Shown: positions 42,913-55,132, counted from the stretch's first letter. The stretch is 64,000 nt of DNA from Cladocopium goreaui (GCA_947184155.2 CAMXCT020003179.1:320001-384000), one strand, 5' to 3'. The notes: generated by a model not told the origin, from the sequence alone. Numbers and translations: made by a program.

Positions 42913-44837
42913 CTGCAGAGTTGAACACATGCAAAATATTTCTTGCGTTTAACATACATACATGCATACACACATATATATATATGTGTGTGTGTCTATG
43001 TATATATATATATGTATGTGTGTGCGTGCGTCTAGGGAGACAACTATTTACAGATAAAGAAAAAGGAATCGAAAACAATATCGTTATTCTGATCACAGGC
43101 AAAGGCTCAGCCAATTCCGCAGAGCAACTGGAGTGAACCCATGCCCGGCCAGGCGATGCAAGGAGAGGTTGATCTCAAGGACCACCACTCCTTGCACCAC
43201 CAGGCAATGCATCCAGTCGTACTGGAGGCACTGCAGTGGCCGGACATGGGTCCGTACAGGATCGAACAGAAGGCCCTGTGGAGAATAGGAGATGCCGAGG
43301 GATTGCTCCAGCTCTGCGAACTTCATTTTGCCCAAATGGGCGCTCTGGGCCCTGCATCAACATGGCGCAGCCAAACAACGACAAATTCTATTTCATCCAA
43401 AAGCATGCTTATAAGCAAACAAACACGAAAGACTTTGCAATGTCCCCGAATGGTTTCGTCACCCTGCCTTAGGTGATCGCACGCCTTGAACAGTGTGGCA
43501 TCAGTGTGCTGCTGAAATTTGCTCACATCATGTTCAGCAAGGCTGATGAGGCGATCAGAATTTCTCCAGAGGTCATCCCGGTGCAGCACCTGGTCACTTA
43601 CTTGTTTATCTATAGACCGCAACCATGAGACGGATTTAGTTTTAAGACTCATGATATCACCCACCTGTCCACCAAACACCAAAGCGAAAACACGTCAACA
43701 TCATTGCAGTCAACAAACTACATTGCGGCACCGTATGCAGGGCTTGCTCCCAGATGCTCCCTTGTTCTGGAACATCTGCTTGAGAGCGTCAGCGTCCGAG
43801 ATGACTATTCTCAGCTTAGCTGTCAACATCCTCGGCATGTCCTTCAAAAGGAATCCTGCTGAGAAGCTGGGAACATCGAGCAGGAAGAGCTTCGCCATGT
43901 TCCGCATCACTTGGGATAAGCCGTCCTTAACCTGGGACGCGTCATGAACACCATGCAACAACCTGAAGAAGGACATGTCCTTCCTTTTGTGGTCTCAACA
44001 ACAAGATCCCCGCGAGCTTGCAAAGAGCCCAGCAGGTTTTGAAAGTAAATGGACCAACTCTGTATAACCGGCATGACCCACGACATTTGAAAAGAACACA
44101 CACACTTGTGGCTGTGCCTCCTTCAGCTCATCAGTTCGCAAACATGTGAAGGTGAACCAGGCCAAATCATTTTGAAGGTGTTGGCGAAACTCGGCAAACG
44201 TCCAATACACAGACCACCTCGGTGCATGAGCTTGCAAAGCATAGCATACAAGCAAAATTTGTTTAAAAAAAAAGAGCTTGACATGAGTTTGTGACCCAAA
44301 CCGGGAAAATAGAAACATGTGCAAATATCTTGGCCAGTCAACGTCTTGCGGTGGTTTAATGGACGAAGTGCATTGCCTGGTGTCACTTCATCCGCGTACC
44401 AAACAAGGTTCCATTCTCCAGGAAACTGCTGCATCGTTGATGCCATCAGCCCCGCAAACCATGCAGATGTTTGGATGAGGTGATCAAGGAGGCAGATTGG
44501 ATGCACAAACCACGCCTCCATATTCGATCCATCAAGCATGGACAGGGTCATGCTTTGCATCAAAGGGCCGAAAAAGGTTGACACCCTCACATCTTTCTCT
44601 CGTTTCCTCTTCACTGCCCAGCGGCTGGACCCTGCTTCGAGCACTGTGGGGTCTTCTTTGATGTTCTTCAGAACATTGGCCAAGGCCGCGTTGCTAACAT
44701 ATGATCCGCCTCCCAAATTGGAAAGGCTAACAGATGAAGATGAAGCTGCCATGTTGAGGCCGCCTCGCTTTTTGCACGTTTCTTGCACCTCTTGGTCCTC
44801 AAAAATTGCAGAAACGTGCGCATCAAGGTGCGTCTTG
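42000..44837 (-). CDS. Multi-exon gene, TNP2/CACTA-transposase-like family
   Basis: Six minus-strand exons join with consistent phases: 44837-44343, 44217-44118, 43931-43722, 43665(or 43664)-43468, 43351-43097 and 42912-42000. They give about 720 codons, open at the 5-prime end. Introns are 67-260 bp; two use GC donors (GCACAG, GCAGGG), the others GT. Landmarks: WYADEVTPGNALRPLNHRKT (exon 1), WSVYWTFAEF (exon 2), VISDADALKQMFQNKGASG and KPCIRCRN (exon 3), GISYSPQGLLFDP and YDWMHCLVVQGV (exon 5), and LPKHHYMLHV with FVLERKHKGIKLYAN (exon 6). The D-A-K-KGASG-KPC-C-N and KHH-LH...E-KHK pattern recalls the TNP2 transposase of EnSpm/CACTA transposons. I associate the family with dinoflagellates. 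Whether it still acts as a transposase is unknown. Confidence 0.7.
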
Positions 44838-45251
44838 CTAAATTCATAATCCATATATACAATTATATACATATGTATGCACATGAGCTCTCACATAAAC
44901 CAACAGCATCCATGTCATACTCGCCCTGCTGGCATGGAACTATGTTGAAATGCTGGAGAGTCAACTTGGCTATAGCTAGTTCGCTGCTTGTTTGGCATCC
45001 TTGAGGTGGCAAACAAACCGGCAAAACAAACCGGCAAAACAAATCTCAATATACTGCATGGCACCCATGCATGCACCCAATAAGTGCCTTTTGCAGCATA
45101 TAGCAGGTTCATAGAAGCTCCACAAGCCTGAACAAGTTGTGCTTTCAATCACACCTGAAAAAACGATAAATGACTATACTGACTATACACAGTACAGCTT
45201 CACAAGGAATCAGCTGAATTCTGAAGACCACACGCTCGATTGAAAGCAAGC

Positions 45252-45626
45252 TCAGCTATATGGCTCCATGGAAAATAACATGAATTCTACCTGGTAATCT
45301 CTTTGAAATATTGTCACGCTTGCGGGACTGGGACAATGCATGGTCTTCCAATGAATCCTTTTCTCAAGCGCGATGAGGTCTGCGTTGATGTTTCCCACAA
45401 GCCGGCACTTGGCATGGCTCTCCAAACTTAAAACAACACCACGCCCGTGAACGTCGGGCAGCTCCAAAGCATTCACAGTCTCACGCCACTGGAAATGCGT
45501 TGCGACTGTATGACATGGAGCAGCACTGAAATCAGGTACGGCTTCCTTGCAACCCGCGCATTCCCACAGAATGCATGCAAAGAACAAACACCCTTCGGGT
45601 GAATCCATACACACCTCTGATCTCAC
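45252..45626 (-). CDS. Exon candidate upstream of the TNP2-like gene
   Basis: A 124-codon minus-strand frame whose middle (GRGVVLSLESHAKCRLVGNI) and Cys pair (CAGCKEAV) look coding. It lies between the TNP2-like exons and the last exon of the next gene. It could supply the 5-prime part of the TNP2-like gene. A second short candidate at 45030-45148 (QACGASMNLLYAAKGTYWVH) lies between them. Splice sites were not resolved. Confidence 0.35.
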   Translation of the reverse strand: MRSEVCMDSPEGCLFFACILWECAGCKEAVPDFSAAPCHTVATHFQWRETVNALELPDVHGRGVVLSLESHAKCRLVGNINADLIALEKRIHWKTMHCPSPASVTIFQRDYQVEFMLFSMEPYS

Positions 45627-45638
45627 TTTGACCGCAGC

Positions 45639-47804
45639 TCAGTCGACGTTCTCAGCCGCCAGCTTTTTGGCATGTTCTTCGATGAGCTTGCAGCAGGTTG
45701 CCCATGCGGCTGACTCATCATTCTTGTAGCTGACAGCCTTGTCCTGTCTATCACCAGCCTGCAAGAAGACCCTGAACTTCTTACAGCCGCCTCGGGGAGA
45801 AGAAGAGGGTACCAGTCACAACTATTGAAAACGACTTAATAGTGGAGTAAAACATGTCAAAGCAAAGTTCCAAGGCAAACCGTTCGAAGAAACAGTGCAA
45901 GTTGCTATTGCGGTGGACTTTTCCTTGAAGGTAGTGAGTCGTCGGATCACCATCCTTCATGATGGGCGGTCTCTCCGGGCCAGTGAAGACCCGCGGCACT
46001 TGCCGCGTCTTCTTGGCGGCGTTTGCCTTGACGGGCTTTTCGGTCTCTGCCTTGGCGGCGCTTGCCTCGTCTTCTTGGCAGGAATCTTCTTCCTTCTCTG
46101 TCTCTTTGCTGGCTGATGCTTTCGCTTTGGCCTTGGCCTTTGCCAAAGTTGAGTCTGCCTTCTTCTTTGATGCGGCCTTTGCTTTGGCTTCTGTCTTGGC
46201 CTTTGGTTCTGCCTTAGCCTTTGATGCGGCCTTTGCTTTGGCTTGTGTCTTGGCCTTTGGTTCTGCCTTAGCCTTTGAGCCAGCCTTTGCTTTGGCAGAA
46301 GGCTTGGGCTTGCCATTGGACTCATCACCTTGTTCTTGGGCAGCTTCGGTCTTCTCCTCAAGACGTTTCCTCTTTCTGTCCTCTTTGGCCTTGGCAAAGA
46401 GTTTCGCATCTTGTTCGGGCTCGTATTCCTCATCACTCATCCCTGGCTCATCAGGCTGCTTGGACTTAGCTGGAACCATCATAGTCATCGGTGATGGTGC
46501 AGGTGCAGCTTGCAATGGCTGCTGCTCCTGTGAATCGTTCGCCTCACTTAGTTCAGACCGTGGCGATCTGGAGGGCTCACGCCCTGGCCGCTTGCCCGGA
46601 AAGATTTGCAAGTTTGCGAGACCAGCACCATGGCCCTTGGAGCTTCGGGGAGCATTAGCTTGCTCAAGCAAAGGCGCGAGGAGATCAAAAAGAGGTTTCA
46701 AGGGCGCCAAAGCAGACTTCTCCGCACCCGGGAGGGCAAGGGCCAAAGAGGTAGCCGCACTCGCTCCCTCTTTCCTTAGCACGGCCATCTGCCAACACGA
46801 AAAAGGAACTGCAATACAATGAGCTGTAAACAACATCCTTCGACATGCAACCCACGTGTTGTCATGAGGTAAAAAACGGATCATGCAAAAGCTTCAGAAC
46901 CTGAAGCTCAGCCCAACTGTAAAATGAATTGCGGTACACCAAACCTTGTCGAGAAACTTGGGGCCTCGCAAGTGGCCACTGAACAGAGTTGATCTGTCCT
47001 TTCCCTTTGTGACCATCTCCGCGCACGGAGAATCTGAATAAGGCTCCGGAACTTTAATGTCCTCCAATGTCACAAATTTCTGCTGAAAGAGGCTGTCGTC
47101 CAACTTCACATGGCGTCGTCGCCGACGGACGTAACTCTTCAGCTGCTTGAGATTCTCGGTGGAGTTGTCGACACAGAGTCCCAAGCTTTGCGCCGAGCGC
47201 ATGATCTCTCCATAACACAGCTCTGAGGCCCACATCATCCCGATTTTCACCTTGGAAACAACATCATGATATAAAGATATACATCAGCATGTATAGTCCA
47301 GGTAAATGATGACTCTACATCAGCCATGTGTGTGGGAAGAACCTCTATAAGTTTAATATGCTGACTAGTCACGAGCCTTGCTGCAATTTGCTCCAACTTC
47401 CCCACCAGTGAAGTTTCTGGAGCACGTAGAACCAAAACATCCTCCTGACTCCAAAAGGGAGTAAAGTCAGGACAGACTTGGTTTGGCCTAGACTTCTTGC
47501 CACATGAGGCGACATCCTTGGAACACTCGCCCAAAGCCATGCCGAGACCAGCTTTCTGCTCATCCGTCCACGGCCCAGTCTCAATCAGCCCTGACAAGGC
47601 ATTGATGCCTTCCCAGCCCATACGATGGCTGCCGACCCTCTTCAATACTGACTGATACTGCGTTTCCCTGAGCTGCTCAAATTGCTCCTTAGACAGCAGG
47701 CGCTCCTGGTTAGTCAAGAAGGTCTGCAGCTGCCGCACATCTTCCTTCATACGTTCATCCATGGCTGGGTTCGGGATTGTCCCAGCAGGTTTGAGCGAGC
47801 TCAC
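45639..47804 (-). CDS. Multi-exon gene with an H1-like basic region
   Basis: Four minus-strand exons join in phase: 47804-47319 (acceptor ACATCAG; donor GTAGAG), 47250-46945 (donor GTTTGG), 46788-45906 (probable GC donor GCAACT) and 45790-45639 (stop TGA). They give about 608 residues, open at the 5-prime end. Exon 1 has a helical segment (MDERMKEDVRQLQTFLTNQE). Exon 3 is low-complexity: a Ser/Pro-rich part, an acidic part, then repeated AKAKAASKAKAEPKAK units like the tail of histone H1. After PPIMKDGDPTTHYLQGKVHRNS the last exon continues with KKFRVFLQAGDRQDKAVSYK and ends KKLAAENVD. I associate this arrangement with an expanded dinoflagellate family of unknown function. The basic repeats suggest nucleic-acid or chromatin binding. 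Confidence 0.65.
45906..46788 (-). CDS. Lys/Ala/Pro-rich exon of the H1-like gene
   Basis: The exon starts right after GTTGGCAG with ATG. Residues about 140-215 are tandem KAKAASKAKAEPKAKT-type units. Before them lies an acidic block (DEPGMSDEEYEPEQDAK). The DNA repeats are imperfect, so the protein repeat is retained despite drift. Antisense frames of 159-287 codons across this exon are mirror artefacts. Confidence 0.6.
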
Positions 47805-47839
47805 CTGATGTACAAGACTGCAGCTCAATGACACCTTTC

Positions 47840-50470
47840 AGATCACTTAAACTTGGAGCGAATGAGCGCATTCATCCAGTTGCTGTCCAATACCGAAAGA
47901 ACGTTTGGAATGGCAATAGGTTTTGGAATAAAAGTCACACATACACTGCATGCGAGCAACGGCCCAACATGCATTCCAAAACGGATGAACTTCATGACCC
48001 ATGACAACGAACGGCCCAACCTGCGTGAGCCCCTGCTGCATTGCAGGCAAGTGGATTGCAGAAGCATGCTGATTGGCCGCTCGCATGCAGCCTGCATTCC
48101 CTGCATCACGTCATGTTTGGTTGGTGAAAACCATCCATCATGATACAAACCATCACTAGAAGGTCGCTTGCTGGTATGCCGAGCTTATTCCAGTATGGAA
48201 AAAGGTGTGTTTGACACGTGCATGCATGTCGAAACCAGATACTGTCTATTCTGCCACTCTGCCACTGACATGGGATGTTTATCATATATATATATACATG
48301 TGAATATTTTATGTAGATAAATTTTCTACATGTAGATTTTATTGAAACATGATGGAGTTCCATGATATGAACGAGAACACTGTTCATAACAAATGACATT
48401 GGCGCACATTTGAATGGCGCTGACTGATCTAGAAGAGATGCCATTGCACGCGAGCGGTGCCCGCCCAGCATGCTGGTGATCAATACATGACGCCTCCAAT
48501 AGACGAGCTGCCGCAGGTCACACCTGACATGTTGCGGTGGTGTGACATGAGCGGAGCTACAAACATAAAAGCACTTTGTGAAACATTTCCATGTGCAGTG
48601 ATATGGATTTTCCGGCCAAGTCATGTCCCACAACCGAACAGAACCATACTGGAATGTTAACAAAGCTATGTCACACACTTTGTGAACCTCATGCCAGCAA
48701 AACAACGACATGTTTGGCCTGCTCCATTCATGGGCGATGAGTCCTGGCTTGCAGCAGGCAGTGGATTGCCAAAGCCACAACAAAGGGTGGAATATACATT
48801 ACATATATATATATTGATTTATTTATCTATTTATTTCTTTTCTTTTTTTACTTATCTATTTACATTGATATTAACACATACAAACAACCACCGTTTTGAT
48901 TGCAGCTTTTAGGGATAAAATTCACATGCAACTATCATGAACCCATGCAAAAGCAAGTTGGGCATCGTCTCGCTTGCAGTGCTGGGGGTATATGCTGTGT
49001 AGATGTAGATGGACATGCAAACAAATCCGAAACCTTAGGCTTGAAAGCCACTGTCTTTTCAGAGCGCCGCATGCGGGAGCGCGGGGAATGTTGTCTCTCG
49101 GATGTCATCCAAATTAGGTGAAAACTGAAGTTTATCCAAATATACAATATGCAATGCTTTTGTAAATATCTTTTGGGTTCTTTTGAATGCAATAAAAGCA
49201 TCACTAGTAGGACCCCTTATAAAACTACATTAACTCCGCTTTCACCCAGTGAGCATGCATTCTTCTGATGCAGCTATAAATCACCAATTTGCACGGCCGA
49301 CAATCAGCTGGTGTTCAAACAGTATTTCAAAGAAACTTGATTGATTTCAAGAAAAATACCGATAGATTGCGGCTGTCCGCACATGCACGTGCAAACGCAT
49401 GCCGTTCCGAGCTGGTCGCACGAACACAAACTATGATCTGTTGAATGCACCACAACCTGACAAGTTTGCCAGAAACTATGTAAACATATTTAAACTACAG
49501 TGAACCTCAAACCTCACTTGCGACCTATGCCAGAACACAAGCAAAAAAATGGATGTGTGAAACTGGACAGGCATGCATGAATTGGCGGGTGAGACAGTAC
49601 GCCGATATGCGGGCTCTGCGATCGGTCTGCATTTTTGTGGCACAACCATTTTCTGCAATTTTCGGTATTTTTTTCATACGTGTTGAATGGCACATGACAA
49701 GGTTCATTTGAAACATGCCCATTTGAGCATTTACAAAGGAATTGGCAGCCGAATATAGTTGTGCACCTCACACATCCATCAACGGACCCCAGCTTCTGGC
49801 TGGAACTGGGACTATCGCTTGTCTAAAATCTAAGCTGACTTGTCTTGAACGGCAGCAGCACCAAATCATATTTCCTTGGTGGCTCAATGCCCTTTTCACA
49901 TGGGGAATTGCCGGCCTTCCTTAGTTTGTGCTGCCGCCTTCAAGGCCCTTCAGCGTCTCCGGACTACTTCACGGAGAGTGGCCGCTATGTTGGAGCAAGT
50001 GCCCAACACAGCTCTCCTTTCTTCTGGGCTCATGGTGGTCGATGCTGCCGCCTCGGATGCACATGGATGCAAAAGCACATGGATGCACGGGTGCAAAAAC
50101 GCATGTCTCAGCCTTGGCAGCATATGGATGCAAAAACACATGTCTCAGCCTTGGATGCAAATGGATGCAAAGCCCATGTCTAAAATGCGCAGACCACACG
50201 CTGCTGCCAGGTAGCTTCATTGCCGGTCTCTCTCAGAATGCCGCATTGCTCCTTAGATCACCATGGACTGTGCACGTGCCATGAAGCAAAAAAAAATCGA
50301 ACCGCAGGAATCTTATGCAAGCATGTGCAAATATGTCAATCTATCTATGTATCTATCTGTGTGTGACAGGTGGACAGATATTAACTTGTGTCTATCATAT
50401 ATATATATATATGTGTGTGTATATATATATATATACACAAAGTACTTTTTTTAAATGTTTGTATTTATTT
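47840..50470. other. Stretch with no secure gene
   Basis: A minus-strand frame of 225 codons (48106-48783) lacks motifs and spans a TATATA microsatellite, so I do not call it. The rest is A+T-rich and non-repetitive apart from short microsatellites near 48280, 48800 and 50395-50440, and two imperfect copies of a 45-50-bp GGATGCAAAAACACATG repeat at about 50055-50180. Confidence 0.4.
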
Positions 50471-50599
50471 ATTTGTTTATCTATTTATGTACTCCTGACT
50501 GACACACCTGTTTTTTTAAATATAACCATATACTGCCACCCTGATCTTCATATAAACAAAGACAAGGTTCTCTGGCCCGAACCATGGCACCTCCTCTTG

Positions 50600-50705
50600 T
50601 CCTGCTGCGCATTCTGGTGGAAGAGCTGGCACGGTATTCAGCCAGCTGCCACTGCTCCAGGCGCTTTCCATCCACTGATACTGTGCCATCGTTCCAGTGC
50701 ACCTC
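50600..50705 (-). CDS. Short exon candidate
   Basis: The minus strand reads DGTVSVDGKRLEQWQLAEYR followed by a basic stretch ending near a CCATGGTTCGGG context. Its composition is unlike the microsatellites around it. It could be the 3-prime part of the minus-strand exon series seen further right. No family is recognised. Confidence 0.3.
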
Positions 50706-51004
50706 CTGGCGAATTGATCGACAGAGAATTGATCGATTCGACCTTATATTGCATGATGAATCTGTGCTGGATCAGTATATTGTACTATGTGATGCATGGT
50801 GCTGCTGTCATCCCCCTGCTAATGAGCTCCTTCTTGTTGTTGTACCACACCACCATATGCTCGCTTTCATGCACTACGGGCGGCGGCGGTGGTGGTGGTG
50901 GCGGTGGTGGGAACGCATTCTGCACCGCCACCACATCATTCTCAGCCTGCGGGCAGCATCAGTGCAAAACAGAGAACATGAATCACTAAGGCAAGTAGTA
51001 ACGA

Positions 51005-51240
51005 TACACACAAGTATGTATGTATATATATGTATATATACATACTTGTATGTAAGCATTGAAACATATATATATACATACGTATATACACATAGATGCA
51101 TATACGTATATATACATACATACATGCATACATACATGCATGCGTACATAAACACATACATACAGACATACATACATACATACACGCATGCATACATACA
51201 TACATACATACATACATGCATGTATACATATGTTTGTGCG
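51005..51240. repeat. TACA tetranucleotide microsatellite
   Basis: About 230 bp of TACA/TGCA/TATA units. Several frames of Tyr, Ile, His and Cys cross it and are artefacts. Confidence 0.95.
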
Positions 51241-51459
51241 CACAATTTTACTTGTATGTAAATGTATGCATGTTATATGTATATATATATATTTATACAC
51301 GTAGGTATCTATTATTTATATATATATTTATATTTACACATAGGTACTTATTATGTTTATATATATATGTGTGTGCATCTGTATGTATGTCAATATATTG
51401 GAGTCTTTCCAAACTGGAATATTTCAATGTGTGCACCCACAGAACCATTTCGCAGTAAA

Positions 51460-51690
51460 TCAACAGTCCTTTCTCCACGGCGGGGGCCCTTGTGGTTCCG
51501 GTGGCTGGCTCGACTTTGGGGGCCGCTGTGGTTCTGCTGGCCGGGTGGGCATTTTCTTCACCTCCGGTTTCTTGTTCACCTTCACCTGCACCTTCTTCAC
51601 TGACGCTTTTGGTTTCAGGTGCGCCTTTGGATTCCCTACCAAAGGCTGCGTCGGTTCTGGATACCAGTCCTGCAGCCATGGAAGCAAGAA
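51460..51690 (-). CDS. Low-complexity exon candidate, two competing frames
   Basis: Two minus-strand frames are open. One is Pro/Lys-rich (PKASVKKVQVKVNKKPEVKK), the other acidic and Gly/Glu-rich (EEGAGEGEQETGGEENAHP). The G+C-rich composition suggests an exon of a disordered protein; I cannot choose the frame from sequence alone. Confidence 0.35.
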   Translation of the reverse strand, partial: FLLPWLQDWYPEPTQPLVGNPKAHLKPKASVKKVQVKVNKKPEVKKMPTRPAEPQRPPKSSQPPEPQGPPPWRKDC

Positions 51691-52679
51691 AAGGTACTGC
51701 CGACAATCATTTGGTGCTCAATGAGAAAATAAAACAACCTCATGAGCTCGATCTTCCACATATCACACATGAGTCTCCTCCCCACTGCTGACTTCTTGAT
51801 TGTCAGCTGGTGTCTGGTCATCTGGGGCCGCCTAGGCGCATGTTGAAAGAATGCACACGCAGTGATGATGTGCACCATGGATGAAAGAATGTGTTGAAAG
51901 AGATGTGTCATGTCTCCAACGGATGTGCAGGTATCATGCACCAAGGCACACAAACACCAGCTTCATTGTCCTTGTGGTCAACTGGGGCTTTCCGGCTAGC
52001 AGTTGCCTGAGTGATGGTTGGGCACGATGCCAATGGTAAAACAGAAATCATCACAAAAGCATTCATTGATATGTAGACATGAGACAGGGGCACATGAGGA
52101 ACCAAATGATCAAGAAATTGCCACAAATGATGATGTCCAGAAGTCACGTCGAGCAACCTTGGAGGTACTTGCCTTTGAGTTTCTGTCCTTACATGCAGTT
52201 GCACCACAAGAAATCCATGCAGCAACACGCACTGGTGCGCACACGTTGACATTTATATCCAAGGGTCTCCAGGTGCAGGTGATTTCGGTTTCCACTTCCC
52301 CCATGACTCATCATCCTGCTGCTGCTGCGCTTCACCTTCAGAAACGGCCGGCGTCAGCGTTGTTACCATGGCGGTCGCTTGCTTTTTTGAATTCGATGTA
52401 TTTGTTTGTGGGATATGTAAACTCTAGAAGTGGAACAATTGAAGTTTTACTCTAAGAAGTGGAACAATGGAAAAATATACGTCTGGGGCGACCAAAAAAG
52501 GTCAATGCAATGTGAGTGTGTGTGAGCGCCTGCTCTGTACATGGGTGCCATGAGCATTGACTGGCTTTGAGCCATCCGTCTACAGAAACGCGCACACGTG
52601 TAGCCTTCCATGCGCACTCAACATGAAGCAGCCAATGCTGGGTGGTTTTATAAAATCCCATACTTTCAACTGAATGCAC

Positions 52680-53094
52680 ATGCCCCATCAAAGCATCAGC
52701 CGTCAAGCCATTCCCCATCCCAACCCTCTCCTGTCAACCCACTTGAAGATCGACCAACGCACGCTGTTTGTTTCTGTCCTGGATTCCAAGGAAAATGAGA
52801 ATAAAACTGTGGATGTCAACGCCATATCAGCAAGACTTTTGGGGAGATGGTTGAACTCCCTCATGCACCCACTTATGATGCCTTCTTGACTTCTCATGAA
52901 CATGCCCCATCAAAGCGTCAGCCGTCAAGCCATGCCCCATGCCAACCCTCTCCTGTCAATCCACTTGCAAGTCGACCAACACAGGCTGTTTGTTTCTGAC
53001 CTTGGTCCGGAGATGCAATCCAAGGAAAATGAGAATAAAACTGTGTCTGTCTATGCCAATTTGTGCCAGCAAGACTTTTGGAGAGATGGTTGAA
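52680..53094. repeat. Direct duplication of about 170-190 bp
   Basis: The block starting near 52680 (CCCCATCAAAGCATCAGCC) is repeated from about 52905, and the 3-prime parts (GAAAATGAGAATAAAACTGTG and CAGCAAGACTTTTGG) also match. The offset is about 220 bp with several substitutions, so it is an older duplication. No coding role is apparent. Confidence 0.8.
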
Positions 53095-53479
53095 CATATG
53101 TGTGAGCAAGCTGAAGCAAAAGTGAATCAAAGTTCATGTGCTGTTTTGACACTGGCTTCATGTGGCCGCCCATGCAAGATCTCTTGTAGAAACCCACATA
53201 TGCGTCAGCAAACTTTGTATGATCGTTGAACCTACAAGTTTTCACATGCCTTCAAATTGCCCAGCACATCCCCTATGATCATTGGGCCGCCCGGCACTCC
53301 AATGTTTCGGAGCAACTTTGCAGAGAAGGTGTATCTCAGAACAATGGGCAACTGAGTGGGCATGGAGCAGTTCCAAGGACAAATCGCGCTTCTCATCCCA
53401 ACTAAAATTGACCACCAAGGACGGCCGAGAATGACAAAGTCTTGAATTCAACCAATATGGCAATTTGTGGAAACACAAG

Positions 53480-53650
53480 TGTAATTTCAAAAAATTGTTC
53501 TTCCACAAATTTTCAAATTGAAAATCTGTTCTTCCACAAGTTTTAAAATATGGATATTAAAAAAAAATGTGCTTCCACAACTTTCTGAATTGAAAAATTG
53601 TGGAAGCACAACTTTTCAAATCGAAAACTTGTGGAAGCACAAAATCTCAA
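53480..53650. repeat. Inverted-repeat cluster of CTTCCACAA
   Basis: CTTCCACAA occurs at least three times on the plus strand in the left half, and its complement TTGTGGAAG twice in the right half, with AT-rich linkers such as TTTTCAAATTGAAAA. The segment can fold into several alternative hairpins. Confidence 0.75.
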
Positions 53651-54573
53651 TAGATAACCTAAAATCTCCTAGCGTCACATCACCCCAGATACTATGATAC
53701 AGGGGGGAATGCTGCCCTTTTTTTTTTGCATTTTGACAGTTTAACGTCATTTTTTGAATTTTTTAGTTCTCAAGGCAACCACAAATCTCTTAAAAAGACA
53801 GGCTGTAGCTATACTTTTCAATTTTTTTGGAGCCCCAAAAATATTTGAAATTGATGTGAAATGACGTTTTTTTTGGAGTTGTGATGGTCGCAACTCAGGA
53901 TTCTGAGGCTCCTGTTGATCAACGCATAGGTCCTGACAACGGTGCAGGTGCTGGAAATACCGCACTCGACATTGACATGTGTGACGAGTTTTTGTATTCA
54001 AAAAACTGCTACAATTTAAATCATGTAATGATAATATGGATAAACTAGAACCATGACAAATCCTCAGAAACCAATAAACTATTCGAGACTCATGACTGGG
54101 TCTTGTAATTGTCCCGTTGGTTTGCCACTGCCAAAGGTCCAAAAAAAAACACCTTTCCTTTATTTTGCGGGTTCGAGGTAAGAACGCCAAGCATTGTCCT
54201 AAAAATCACTACCCCGCCTGCAGAAAGAGCTTCCTATGCTGAGCCTGGGCTTGCGTGGCACTGGGGTGGAACGTTTACATCGCAATGCATGCGAGCTGAT
54301 GTAGCCCAACATGCGTTGGACATGCTTGTGGAAAGCCATGATCCCTGGAACGCCGTCACTGAACATCGTTGTGCAGTTGTGGACTAAATGGCGCCAACAG
54401 TTTCGCATGCACGAAAGATTCAAAAATGTATATGTGGTGCAACGATTCGAACTGGGTCCTTTAGGATCCACGCACTGGCTTCAAGGGGAAGGACGGGCCT
54501 TCATGGGCATCTGTTCAGAAATGCTGCTTTGGCAAATCACATGGACTCACAAGCTAGCACAAAGAATGCATAC

Positions 54574-54721
54574 CAATAAATGCAGACACTTTCGAAAGCA
54601 CGCTGGGCATTTGCTCGCGTGTGCATGGATTCTGTATGAACTCAATTTTCCAGAGGTCTGCAAACACCACTGCCAGATATGATTCATCCATCTGAAACTC
54701 ACGAAAGCTCTCGATGCAATG
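54574..54721 (-). CDS. Exon candidate with both splice sites
   Basis: From a CTGCTGTAG acceptor to a GTATGC donor the minus strand is open and reads ESFREFQMDESYLAVVFADL, then WKIEFIQNPCTREQMPSVLS. The composition is coding-like and neither end has an ATG, so it fits an internal exon. It lies just downstream of the exon at 54743-55132. Confidence 0.45.
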
Positions 54722-54742
54722 CTACAGCAGCTCCTTTGCCGG

Positions 54743-55132
54743 TCAGCGAGTGTCGTCATTGCTTGCTTCTGCTTCTGCTCCATTCGCCTCCTGGCTCTTC
54801 CTTCTCTTCAGCCTCCGTCTCTTCCTGGGTGATCTTGGTGCATCTTGCCCATCATCTTTGCTAGTGCCCTTTTCCTTTTTCTCTTCTCTCTCAGAGCACT
54901 CTAAGGCAGCAAAGATGTACCTCAGGTTGGTCTCGGTGAGCTCGATGTGTAGGTCTTTCGACTTGACGGACCACATCATTCTGCATCTGATTGATGCGAA
55001 CTGCGTGCCGTCGGAGGCGGTGAATGGCGGGAGGCTTACCTCCAGGTCCTTTGCCACGAGGAACTTGTCGTCTTCTCGCGCCTGCCTGAACCTGGGCACC
55101 GGCTCACCTTCCTTGACGGCCGCCAACATGTG
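54743..55132 (-). CDS. Exon with basic C-terminal tail
   Basis: About 130 codons. A compact N-terminal part (VPRFRQAREDDKFLVAKDLE, then WSVKSKDLHIELTETNLRYI) is followed by a charged tail (RSPRKRRRLKRRKSQE), a good nuclear-localisation-type sequence. The frame ends in a stop at 54743 but an earlier donor is likely. No catalytic motif is visible. I think it belongs to one minus-strand gene with the exons at 55238-55573 and 54574-54721. Confidence 0.5.
   Translation of the reverse strand, partial: HMLAAVKEGEPVPRFRQAREDDKFLVAKDLEVSLPPFTASDGTQFASIRCRMMWSVKSKDLHIELTETNLRYIFAALECSEREEKKEKGTSKDDGQDAPRSPRKRRRLKRRKSQEANGAEAEASNDDTR

Noticed and set aside
42960-43030. Coding frames across TATATG/TGTGTG near 43 kb
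   Set aside because: Microsatellite inside an intron of the TNP2-like gene.
45957-46822. Frames of 159-287 codons on both strands over the Lys/Ala-rich exon
   Set aside because: Mirror and shifted readings of the minus-strand repeat region; the supported frame continues into flanking exons in phase.
48106-48783. Minus-strand gene of 225 codons
   Set aside because: It crosses a TATATA microsatellite and has no motif; composition is not convincing.
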